Positions 7,844-13,670 of a DNA stretch of 13,670 nucleotides are shown here, one piece after another; the stretch's first letter is position 1; the number at the start of each line of letters is the position of its first letter. The translations under genes and the position numbers were made by a program. This DNA comes from Novosphingobium sp. UBA6722 (GTDB taxonomy: Bacteria > Pseudomonadota > Alphaproteobacteria > Sphingomonadales > Sphingomonadaceae). The notes under the pieces were generated by a model. That model had not been told where the DNA came from. It saw nothing but the letters and a program-made list of their open reading frames with translations, and made no database searches. The stretch covers positions 1,856-15,525 of the forward strand of contig DKII01000034.1 in assembly GCA_002454125.1 (NCBI GenBank), read 5' to 3'.

Positions 7844-7861
7844 TGTGGCGCTTTCGCCACA
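7844..7861 (-). terminator. Small hairpin after the crotonase gene
   Basis: TGTGGCG-CTTT-CGCCACA forms a perfect seven-pair stem with a four-base loop, 14 bases after the crotonase stop codon. No T-run follows on the minus strand, so it may be a weak terminator or an mRNA end-protecting hairpin. Confidence 0.45.
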
Positions 7862-7874
7862 AGGTTACCCGGGA

Positions 7875-8684
7875 TCAGGGATCGACGAATTCGCCTTTGC
7901 GCTTTTCCATCTGGCTGCGAACCGCCTCGATCTGGTTGCGGCTGCCGATCAGCGCGGTCTGCTCGATGCTTTCGGCCATCAGGATCTCGTCCGTGGTGCT
8001 TTCGAGATAGCGGTTGAACAGCCGCTTGGCGGCGCGCTGGGCATGCGGGTTGCGGTTGGCGATCTCGGCCGCGATCGCCGTCGCCCGCGCGACCGGGTTG
8101 GCATCGACGAAGGTCGCAAAGCCGTATTCGCCGGCCTGCTCACCGGTGAACTCGCGGTTGGTATAGGTCAGCTCGCGCAGCACGTCGTCGCGAACCATGC
8201 CCTTCCACAGCGCGTAACCGGCCATGTCGGGTACCAGCCCCCACTTCATTTCCATCACCGCCAGCCGCGCATCGGGCGCGATCACGCGGATGTCCGCGCC
8301 GCTTGCCACCTGCAACCCGCCGCCGAAGCAGACCCCGTGGACCGCCGCGATCACCGGGACCGGCAGCTTGCGCCACTGCATAGCCACCTGCTGCGGCCGG
8401 TTGGCATTGCCGTGGGTCCGTTCGGTCAGCGGCACGGCATCGTGACGGTCAGTCTGGGCCATCGAGGTAAGATCAAGCCCGGCGCAGAAGCTGCGCCCTT
8501 CGCCCGCCAGAACCACCGCGCGCAGGCCGGGCATGTTATAGAGCACTTCGCCCGCCTCGATCAGCGTGTCGAACATCGCCGGATCGAGCGCATTCATCTT
8601 GTCGGTCCGGATCATCCGCACCTGAGCCACGCCATCGGCGTCCATCGAAATGCTGACTCGATCGTTGGGCTTCAGCTCGCGCAT
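7875..8684 (-). CDS. Crotonase/enoyl-CoA hydratase family protein
   Basis: A 269-residue cytoplasmic crotonase-fold enzyme acting on a CoA thioester. The oxyanion-hole segments are clear: GRSFCAGLDL (63-72) and HGVCFGGGLQVASGADIR (116-133). Of the two acids used by enoyl-CoA hydratase, the first position (Glu144 in rat) is Q125, and the second fits E145 in MEMKWGLVPD. D153, eight residues after E145, matches the spacing of the Glu/Asp pair of dienoyl-CoA isomerase. So plain hydratase activity is uncertain; isomerase or another crotonase reaction is possible. I start at ATG 8684, with AGGAC before it, not at 8732, because the sequence between codes for the end of the upstream regulator. The two genes overlap by 13 bases, which suggests translational coupling. 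The second TonB receptor lies downstream. Confidence 0.9.
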   Translation of the reverse strand: MRELKPNDRVSISMDADGVAQVRMIRTDKMNALDPAMFDTLIEAGEVLYNMPGLRAVVLAGEGRSFCAGLDLTSMAQTDRHDAVPLTERTHGNANRPQQVAMQWRKLPVPVIAAVHGVCFGGGLQVASGADIRVIAPDARLAVMEMKWGLVPDMAGYALWKGMVRDDVLRELTYTNREFTGEQAGEYGFATFVDANPVARATAIAAEIANRNPHAQRAAKRLFNRYLESTTDEILMAESIEQTALIGSRNQIEAVRSQMEKRKGEFVDP

Positions 8685-9436
8685 TGCTCGTTGTCCTGCT
8701 GGTTGGTGTTTGGCGCTTCCTTGCCCAAACACAGGTGCGCGTCCAGTCCCCCATTTAGTCCAAGGTAGTCATGCGCCAGCGGCAGCGCGGGGCGGAGTAT
8801 TTCCTCGGCCAGGCGATAGGCACCGTCGGCCTGGGTTTCGACCAGCCCGTCGAGCCCGGCCGTGCGCAGCTTGGCGCGCAGGCGGCTGACGTGGACGGCC
8901 AGGCTATTGGTCTCGGGCCGGAAGGCCAGCCGCCAGACGTCGCTGCGCAGCTCGCTGGGCGGCACCGGCAGCCCCGGCTCCTCGGCCAGCCGCCACAGCA
9001 GCAGGAATTCACGCGGGTGCAGCCCTGCGCCGCGCCCCGCCACAAACGCATCGCGCAGCAGCAGGTCCAGCTTGAGCGGGCCCAAGGTCCGCTCGCGCGG
9101 CAGCGAGCGCATCATCGCATCGATCCGCAGGGCGCGGCTTTCGATCTCTTCGAGGTCCAGCGTTCCGCCGATCGCATCGCCAAAGCCCAGCCGCAGCAAC
9201 CGGGCGCGTTCGCCCGGATCCTCGACCCCGACCGCCAGCACCCGCTGGCGGCGCTTCGGGCTGGCCCCGACCAGCATGACCCAGTCGCTAACCACGGCGC
9301 GGTGCGGCATGGCGATCAGCGGCGGTGCCTCGGCCTGGGGCGGCTCGATTCCGGGTTCGACCAAGGTCCAGCCCAGACGGCGCAAATCGCACCCGTCCGG
9401 GACCGGACCCGTCGCAAACCACTGGAACTGTCGCAA
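8672..9436 (-). CDS. Winged-helix (OmpR/PhoB-type) transcriptional regulator with degenerate receiver-like N-terminus
   Basis: A 254-residue likely DNA-binding protein. Residues 119-211 match the OmpR/PhoB winged helix: LHPREFLLLWRLAEEPG, then the recognition helix ETNSLAVHVSRLRAKL (175-190) and the wing DGAYRLAE. Residues 1-115 have the length and pattern of a receiver domain (VEDPGERARLLRLGFGDAIG resembles its last helices). The conserved acidic pocket and phosphorylated Asp are not recognisable, and no histidine kinase is next to it. I choose TTG at 9436: it has GGGAG six bases upstream, and the N-terminal sequence after it looks coding. An ATG at 9310 would give only 212 residues. A C-terminal tail of about 40 residues ends inside the crotonase start, overlapping by 13 bases. 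It may control the crotonase and receptor genes, which is inference. Confidence 0.82.
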   Translation of the reverse strand: MRQFQWFATGPVPDGCDLRRLGWTLVEPGIEPPQAEAPPLIAMPHRAVVSDWVMLVGASPKRRQRVLAVGVEDPGERARLLRLGFGDAIGGTLDLEEIESRALRIDAMMRSLPRERTLGPLKLDLLLRDAFVAGRGAGLHPREFLLLWRLAEEPGLPVPPSELRSDVWRLAFRPETNSLAVHVSRLRAKLRTAGLDGLVETQADGAYRLAEEILRPALPLAHDYLGLNGGLDAHLCLGKEAPNTNQQDNEQCAS

Positions 9437-9528
9437 GAGTTGCTCCCGAAAACAAACCCTTCCGGGGGCAGACTGACAGCACTGCGACCTGTGCTGCAAG
9501 TCCGATTGATGGCCGGGCCGCGCTGCGG

Positions 9529-10728
9529 TCAGGCGGCGGTGGAGTTGACCCCCATGCTGGCAAGATAGCGCTTGATGTTGCGCGCGGCCTGGCGAAGGCG
9601 CTGCTCGTTCTCGACCATGGCGATGCGGACGAAGCCTTCGCCTTCTTCGCCATAGCCGACACCCGGCGCGACCGCGACTTCTGCATGGGTCAGCAGCTGC
9701 TTGGAGAACTCCAGGCTGCCCATGTCCTTCAGCGCCGGGGGCAGCGGGGCCCAGGCGAACATCGAGGCCTTGGGGCTGGGGATTTCCCACCCGGCGCGGC
9801 CAAAGCTTTCGACCAGCACGTCGCGGCGCTTCTGGTAGAGGTTGCGGTTCATCTCGACGATGTCCTGCGGACCGTTCAGCGCGGCACAGGCGGCCGCCTG
9901 GATCGGGGTGAAGGCCCCGTAATCGAGGTAGCTCTTCACCCGCTTCAGCGCCGCGATCAGCCGCTGGTTGCCAACCGCGAAGCCGACCCGCCAGCCGGCC
10001 ATGCTGAAGGTCTTGGACATCGAGGTGAATTCCACCGCCACGTCCTTGGCGCCGGGCACCTGCAGGATCGAAGGGGTCGGGTTGCCGTCATAATAGAGCT
10101 CGGAATAGGCGAGGTCGGAGAGGATCCAGACCTTGTTTTCCTTCGCCCAGGCCACCAGCCGCTCATAGAAGGCCAGGTCAACCGTCTCGGCCGTCGGGTT
10201 CGAGGGATAGTTGACGATCAGGATCGACGGGCGCGGCACGGTGAAGGCCATCGCCCGCTCGAGCGATTCCCAATAGCGCTCGTCCGGGGTGGTCGGGACC
10301 GAGCGGATCGTTGCCCCGGCGATGATGAAGCCGAAGGTGTGGATCGGGTAGCTGGGGTTGGGGGCCAGCACGACATCGCCCGGCGCGGTGATCGCGGTGG
10401 CGAGGCTGGCGAGGCCTTCCTTCGAGCCCATGGTCATCACGACCTCGGTCTCGGGATCAAGCTCAACGCCGAAGCGGCGGCCATAGTAATTGGCCTGGGC
10501 CTTGCGCAGGCCCGGGATGCCGGACGAGGCGGAATAGCCGTGCGCATCAGCCTTTTGCGCCACTTCGCACAGCTTGTCGATGACATGCTGGGGCGGCGGC
10601 AGGTCCGGATTGCCCATGCCAAGGTCGATGATGTCCCTACCGGCGGCGCGTGCTGCGGCCCGCATGCCGTTGACTTCGGCGATGACGTAGGGCGGCAGGC
10701 GCTTGATGCGGTAGAACTCTTCTTCCAT
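9529..10728 (-). CDS. Pyridoxal-phosphate aminotransferase, class I/II (alanine transaminase-like)
   Basis: A 399-residue cytoplasmic aminotransferase that moves an amino group between an amino acid and a 2-oxo acid. The fold-type I residues are visible: K239 in SMSKTFSMAGWRVGF binds pyridoxal phosphate; NYPSNPT (173-179), D205 and Y208 in SDLAYSE contact the cofactor; R368 in GFVRIA should bind the substrate carboxylate. The opening EEFYRIKRLPPYV and DIIDLGMGNPD is typical of the alphaproteobacterial alanine/aspartate-like group, and length is normal. The ATG at 10728 was chosen because it begins this conserved opening; the reading frame stays open far upstream only as the antisense of phaC. 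The ribosome site is weak (GAGG, close to the ATG). It is divergent from phaC, and a 92-base gap separates it from the regulator. The exact substrate, alanine, aspartate or another, is not proven. Confidence 0.93.
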   Translation of the reverse strand: MEEEFYRIKRLPPYVIAEVNGMRAAARAAGRDIIDLGMGNPDLPPPQHVIDKLCEVAQKADAHGYSASSGIPGLRKAQANYYGRRFGVELDPETEVVMTMGSKEGLASLATAITAPGDVVLAPNPSYPIHTFGFIIAGATIRSVPTTPDERYWESLERAMAFTVPRPSILIVNYPSNPTAETVDLAFYERLVAWAKENKVWILSDLAYSELYYDGNPTPSILQVPGAKDVAVEFTSMSKTFSMAGWRVGFAVGNQRLIAALKRVKSYLDYGAFTPIQAAACAALNGPQDIVEMNRNLYQKRRDVLVESFGRAGWEIPSPKASMFAWAPLPPALKDMGSLEFSKQLLTHAEVAVAPGVGYGEEGEGFVRIAMVENEQRLRQAARNIKRYLASMGVNSTAA

Positions 10729-10860
10729 GACCTCGACTTCGTAGATGCGACGGGATTGCCGCGAATTCGCCAAAAGGCTGCATTCGTCTGTAAGACGCTT
10801 AAGCCCTGACTGCAAATCGGCTAGTGTGCAACCCGCCAGCCGCAGACTTGGGAATTCAAC
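10729..10860. promoter_or_regulatory. Divergent promoter region between the aminotransferase and phaC
   Basis: This 132-base gap must start transcription both ways. Weak candidates are TTAAGC (10799-10804) with TAGTGT 17 bases on for phaC, and on the minus strand TTGCAG with TACAGA 17 bases on (about 10787-10815) for the aminotransferase. They overlap, so the two genes could compete. I see no clear operator palindrome. Before phaC only a weak GGA ribosome site is visible. Confidence 0.35.
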
Positions 10861-12705
10861 ATGCGCGACGACGACCTGACCAGCACCTTTGACGCCATGT
10901 TCGCCGAGCCGCTCAAGCTGTGGGACCAGCTGGTGCCAAGCGGGGTCAAGCAAGGCGAACTGGGCGAATGGGCCGCCGCGCTGCAGACCATGCAGGCGCT
11001 GTGGCTGGAATTCGCGCAGGATCAGGCCGCCACCCTGGCGGGCAAGGCCCCGGCCATGCTGGTCGATCCGGGCAATTGGCTGGGCATCTACGAAGGCTGG
11101 GTCCGCGCCTTGCCGCTGACCCGGCCCGAAGTGCAGCAGAAGCTGTGGGCCGATGGCGTGGCGCTGTGGCAGACCGTGCTGGGCCAGTACGGGATCGACG
11201 GCAAGCCCGCTGGCGAAGAGCCCCAGCTGCCCCGCAAGGACCGGCGCTTTGCCGATCCCAAGTGGCGCGAGCAGCCGTTCTTTGCCCTCGTCCACCAGAC
11301 ATACCTGATGCTGGCCGAACAGGTTCTGGCCCTGGCAGATTCGGTCGAGGGCGTTGATCCGCACCAGCAGGAGCAGCTCCGCTTTGCCGCCCGCACTCTG
11401 GTCGAGGCGCTGAGCCCCGCCCATTTCCCGGTCACCAACCCGCTGGTGCTGGAACGCGCCATTGCCACCAAGGGGCAGAGCCTGGCCAAGGGCATGCAGC
11501 ACCTGCTGGCCGACCTCAAGAAGGGCCAGCTGACCCATGTCGATCCGCAGGCCTTCCGCCTGGGTGAGAACCTGGCGACCACCCCGGGCAAGGTGGTCTA
11601 CCAGACCCCGCTGTTCCAGCTGATCCAGTACAGCCCGACCACCGACAAGGTGCTGGAAACGCCGCTGGTGATCTTCCCGCCGTGGATCAACCGCTTCTAC
11701 ATCCTCGACCTGACGCCGGAGAAAAGCTTCATCCGCTGGGCAGTGGAGCAGGGCGTCACGGTCTTCGTCGTCTCGTGGAAGAGCGCGGACGAGACCATGG
11801 TCGAACTCACCTGGGACGATTACATCCGCGCCCAGATCGAGGCGATCGACACGGTGCGCGAACGGCTGGGGGTCAAGGCCGTCCACACCATCGGCTATTG
11901 CGTTGCGGGCACGACGCTGGCGGCGACGCTCGCCGTGCTGGCCCGGCGCGGCGAGGCGGACAAGGTGAAGAGCGCGACCTTCTTTACCGCCCAGGTCGAT
12001 TTCGAGCAGGCCGGAGAGCTCAAGGTCTTCATTGATGACCAGCAACTGAAGGTGGTCGAGCAGCTGGGGCAGGAGCACGGCTATCTCGACGGGCGCTATA
12101 TGGCGACGACCTTCAACCTGCTGCGCGGCAACGACCTGATCTGGAACTACGTCGTCAAGAACTACCTGCTGGGCGACGACTATCCGGCCTTCGACCTGCT
12201 GCACTGGAACGGCGATGTCACCAACCTTCCGGCCAAGTGGCACCGCCAGTACCTGACCGAACTCTACCGCGACAACAAGCTGGTCGTGCCCGATGCCCTG
12301 TCGGCCGATGGCACCCCGATCGACCTGACCCGGATCCAGACCCCGGCCTATATCCAGGCCGGGCGCGAGGACCATATCGCCCCGGCCGCCAGCGTCTGGC
12401 AGATCATGCATCACCTGCGCGGCGAAAAGACTTTCCTACTCGCCGGCTCGGGGCATATAGCCGGGGTGGTCAATCCGCCAACCGCCAAGAAGTACCAGTA
12501 CTGGACCGGCCCGGCCGATGCCGAAAGCCTGGCCGAATTCATCGCCGGGGCAACCGAAACACCGGGTTCGTGGTGGCCGCACTGGATCGCCTGGCTGCGC
12601 GGCCAGGACAGCGCCGAAGTCCCCGCCAAGGGCAAGCGGGTGCCCGGTGAAAAGGGCGACAAGGTGATCGAGGACGCCCCCGGCGCCTATGTAAAGGCAC
12701 GCTGA
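10861..12705 (+). CDS. phaC: Class I poly(3-hydroxyalkanoate) synthase
   Basis: A 614-residue granule-bound enzyme that joins (R)-3-hydroxyacyl-CoA units into polyester storage polymer. The N-terminal 240 residues fit the PHA synthase N-terminal domain (FADPKWREQPFF, LVEALSPAHFPVTNP), and the rest is an alpha/beta hydrolase domain. The catalytic triad is visible: C347 in the lipase-like box GYCVAGT, D504 in GREDHIAP and H532 in GSGHIAG. The box has Ala where many synthases have a second Gly. Single-subunit class I synthases are mostly 560-620 residues, and no phaE or phaR synthase subunit is adjacent, which supports class I and short-chain monomers. A charged tail (about 580-614) follows the last conserved block, WWPHWIAWLRG. 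The phasin gene lies downstream. A phaA/phaB pair is not in the window. Confidence 0.97.
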   Translation: MRDDDLTSTFDAMFAEPLKLWDQLVPSGVKQGELGEWAAALQTMQALWLEFAQDQAATLAGKAPAMLVDPGNWLGIYEGWVRALPLTRPEVQQKLWADGVALWQTVLGQYGIDGKPAGEEPQLPRKDRRFADPKWREQPFFALVHQTYLMLAEQVLALADSVEGVDPHQQEQLRFAARTLVEALSPAHFPVTNPLVLERAIATKGQSLAKGMQHLLADLKKGQLTHVDPQAFRLGENLATTPGKVVYQTPLFQLIQYSPTTDKVLETPLVIFPPWINRFYILDLTPEKSFIRWAVEQGVTVFVVSWKSADETMVELTWDDYIRAQIEAIDTVRERLGVKAVHTIGYCVAGTTLAATLAVLARRGEADKVKSATFFTAQVDFEQAGELKVFIDDQQLKVVEQLGQEHGYLDGRYMATTFNLLRGNDLIWNYVVKNYLLGDDYPAFDLLHWNGDVTNLPAKWHRQYLTELYRDNKLVVPDALSADGTPIDLTRIQTPAYIQAGREDHIAPAASVWQIMHHLRGEKTFLLAGSGHIAGVVNPPTAKKYQYWTGPADAESLAEFIAGATETPGSWWPHWIAWLRGQDSAEVPAKGKRVPGEKGDKVIEDAPGAYVKAR

Positions 12706-12716
12706 ACCGCCGTTTT

Positions 12717-12736
12717 CTGCGCTTCGGCAGTTTTTT
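12717..12736 (+). terminator. Short terminator-like hairpin after phaC
   Basis: CTGC-GCTTCG-GCAG followed by six T lies 12 bases after the phaC stop. The stem has only four pairs, so it may be weak and allow read-through into the phasin gene. The CTGC/GCAG arms could instead be part of the protein-binding repeats that follow. Confidence 0.4.
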
Positions 12737-12829
12737 GCTGCACTGCAACAAAAGCTCTTGACTTCGCAGGTGCAATATCTATTTTGTGCACTGCAACATG
12801 AGACCGGGCATGGGTGTCCGGTGCACTGC
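12733..12829 (+). repeat. TGCACTGC repeats around the phasin promoter (candidate PhaR operators)
   Basis: Two near-identical elements, TTTTGCTGCACTGCAACA (12733-12750) and TTTTGTGCACTGCAACA (12782-12798), differ by one inserted base. A third partial copy, TGCACTGC, is at 12822-12829, just before the ribosome site. The first lies upstream of -35 and the second covers the -10 end and expected transcription start. PhaR repressors of alphaproteobacteria are known to bind TGC-rich sites at phasin promoters and to let go when PHA appears; assigning these repeats to PhaR is inference. Confidence 0.6.
12758..12785 (+). promoter_or_regulatory. Phasin promoter
   Basis: TTGACT (12758-12763) and TATTTT (12780-12785) are 16 bases apart, the best sigma70-type match in the window. 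Transcription would start near 12791-12793, giving a leader of about 50 bases before the phasin ATG. The surrounding bases are clearly more AT-rich than the genes. Confidence 0.65.
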
Positions 12830-12843
12830 GAAGGATTACACCG

Positions 12844-13560
12844 ATGGCCGAAGCCACCGTGAACAAGATCGACGAAGCCAAGGCCGAAGTTCTGGCCGAA
12901 AAGGCTTACGCCGCTGCCGCCGCCGCCCCTGCCAAGGACGCGCCGGTCGCCAAGAAGGTTGCCGCGCCGAAGAAGCCGGCTGCCAAGAAGATTGCTCCTG
13001 CCAAGAAGACCGTCGCCCCGGCCAAGAAGGTCGCGGTGAAGAAGATTGCTGCCAAGCCCGCCGCCAAGAAGGTCGCGAAGGCTGCTCCCCTCAAGTCGAA
13101 GGACACCACCATCATGGCCAAGACCCAGCAAGCCGCCGAAGATTTCACCGCCAAGGTGAAGGACGCCGTTGCCGATCTCCAGGATCGCGCCAAGACCGCC
13201 ATGGAAAAGAGCACTGCCGTGTTCGCCGATGCCGGTGAATTCACCAAGGGGAATGTTGAAGCCCTGGTCGAATCGGGCAAGGTTCTGGCCGCTGGCCTGC
13301 AGGACCTCGGCAAGGTCTATGTCGAAGACGCCAAGACCGGCTTCGAAACCATGACCGCCGACGTCAAGGAACTCGCCGCCGTCAAGTCGCCGGCTGACTT
13401 CTTCAAGCTGCAGGGCGAAATCCTGCGCCGCAACTTCGACACCGCCATGGCGACTGGTTCGAAGCGCTCGGAAGCCCTGGTCAAGCTGGCCAACGAAGCT
13501 TTCGCGCCGGTTCAGAACCGCGTGAGCATCGCGATCGAAAAGGTCAAGCAGGCCGCCTGA
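12844..13560 (+). CDS. Phasin family protein with histone H1-like Ala/Lys N-terminal arm
   Basis: A 238-residue protein expected on the surface of PHA granules. Phasins coat the polymer, limit granule size and can activate the synthase. Residues 93-236 match the alphaproteobacterial phasin family (KGNVEALVESGKVLAAGLQD, SPADFFKLQGEILRRNFD, EAFAPVQNRVSIAIEKV) as long amphipathic helices. Residues 20-85 are an arm of repeated AKK/PAKK units with almost only Ala, Lys, Pro and Val, resembling histone H1 and the DNA-binding tail of PhaF of Pseudomonas, but placed at the N-terminus. ATG 12844 has GAAGGA eight bases upstream; a GTG at 12814 is less likely. An internal ATG at 13114 (residue 91) has GAAGGA ten bases before it and would give a 148-residue phasin without the arm. 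It follows phaC but has its own promoter and repeats. A phaP name is likely but not certain. Confidence 0.92.
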   Translation: MAEATVNKIDEAKAEVLAEKAYAAAAAAPAKDAPVAKKVAAPKKPAAKKIAPAKKTVAPAKKVAVKKIAAKPAAKKVAKAAPLKSKDTTIMAKTQQAAEDFTAKVKDAVADLQDRAKTAMEKSTAVFADAGEFTKGNVEALVESGKVLAAGLQDLGKVYVEDAKTGFETMTADVKELAAVKSPADFFKLQGEILRRNFDTAMATGSKRSEALVKLANEAFAPVQNRVSIAIEKVKQAA

Positions 13561-13572
13561 GCGCAGCCGTTC

Positions 13573-13611
13573 CTCACGGTGCGGTGATCCCTCTCCCCAC
13601 CGGACCGTGAG
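13573..13611 (+). terminator. First hairpin after the phasin gene
   Basis: CTCACGGT pairs with ACCGTGAG (eight pairs) and, after one G-G mismatch, CGGTG pairs with CACCG; the loop is 11 bases. It begins 12 bases after the stop codon. No T-run follows, only AATTTG. It may protect the mRNA end or help termination. Confidence 0.55.
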
Positions 13612-13619
13612 CCGAATTT

Positions 13620-13655
13620 GACGGGCCGGACAGCCGCTGCGCTGTCCGGCCCGTC
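13620..13655 (+). terminator. Second, strong hairpin after the phasin gene
   Basis: A 14-pair GC-rich stem starts GACGGGCCGGACAG, has the loop CCGCTGCG and closes with the exact complement. It is followed by TGCTTTGG, a poor T-run. The stem is strong and symmetrical enough to stop transcription from either side. Confidence 0.7.
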
Positions 13656-13670
13656 TGCTTTGGATACGGC

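Noticed and set aside
6184..8010. 608-residue plus-strand reading frame opposite the second receptor
   Set aside because: Antisense shadow of a long, well supported gene; no recognisable domain and no ribosome site.
9437..9790. N-terminal extension of the regulator frame
   Set aside because: It overlaps the end of the aminotransferase gene in another frame and reads as low-quality sequence before TTG 9436.
9529..12414. 961-residue minus-strand reading frame covering phaC and the aminotransferase
   Set aside because: Only its last 399 codons look like a protein. The rest is the antisense of phaC, kept open by GC-rich codon use.
12814..12843. Upstream GTG start of the phasin
   Set aside because: No ribosome site, whereas ATG 12844 has GAAGGA at good spacing.
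12840..13100. Alanine/lysine repeats as a DNA repeat array or CRISPR
   Set aside because: The repetition is at protein level with varied codons; there are no equal spacers or constant repeats.

Overview
The window looks like chromosomal DNA of a GC-rich alphaproteobacterium, most likely a sphingomonad (order Sphingomonadales, Novosphingobium/Sphingobium/Erythrobacter type). The reasons are two large TonB-dependent receptors, a class I polyhydroxyalkanoate (PHA) synthase followed by a phasin with an Ala/Lys-rich arm, a compact RNB-domain ribonuclease, and typical alphaproteobacterial tRNAs. The genus is inferred from protein style, not from a marker gene.

Layout, left to right. Positions 1-453 (minus) hold the first 151 residues of a [2Fe-2S] subunit of a molybdenum hydroxylase; the gene runs off the left edge. 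It lies 10 bases after a class II aldolase/adducin-like protein (464-1237, minus), which follows a TonB-dependent receptor (1286-3301, minus). The only usable start of that receptor lies inside the tRNA-Thr(CGT) gene (3276-3351). tRNA-Cys(GCA) (3370-3443) is just upstream of tRNA-Thr. Next come a stripped-down RNB ribonuclease (3527-4912), an intrinsic terminator, a second 908-residue TonB-dependent receptor (5005-7731), a crotonase-fold protein (7875-8684), a winged-helix regulator with a degenerate receiver (8672-9436) and an alanine/aspartate-type aminotransferase (9529-10728). All of these are on the minus strand.

A divergent intergenic region (10729-10860) separates them from the plus-strand PHA genes: phaC (10861-12705) and a phasin (12844-13560). 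Between these two are a short terminator-like hairpin, a good sigma70-type promoter and repeated TGCACTGC elements placed like operators for a PHA-responsive repressor of the PhaR type. Two strong hairpins follow the phasin.

How the genes may work together: phaC and the phasin form a PHA granule module. The phasin's basic arm suggests that granules may be tethered to DNA. The first receptor, the aldolase-like protein and the molybdenum hydroxylase subunit look like an uptake-and-oxidation module for an unknown organic substrate. The regulator and crotonase overlap by 13 bases and are probably translated together. I see no CRISPR array, insertion sequence, phage gene or obvious new defence system. 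The most unusual points are the receptor start inside a tRNA gene, the two-part phasin with an internal start, and the repeat array at the phasin promoter.
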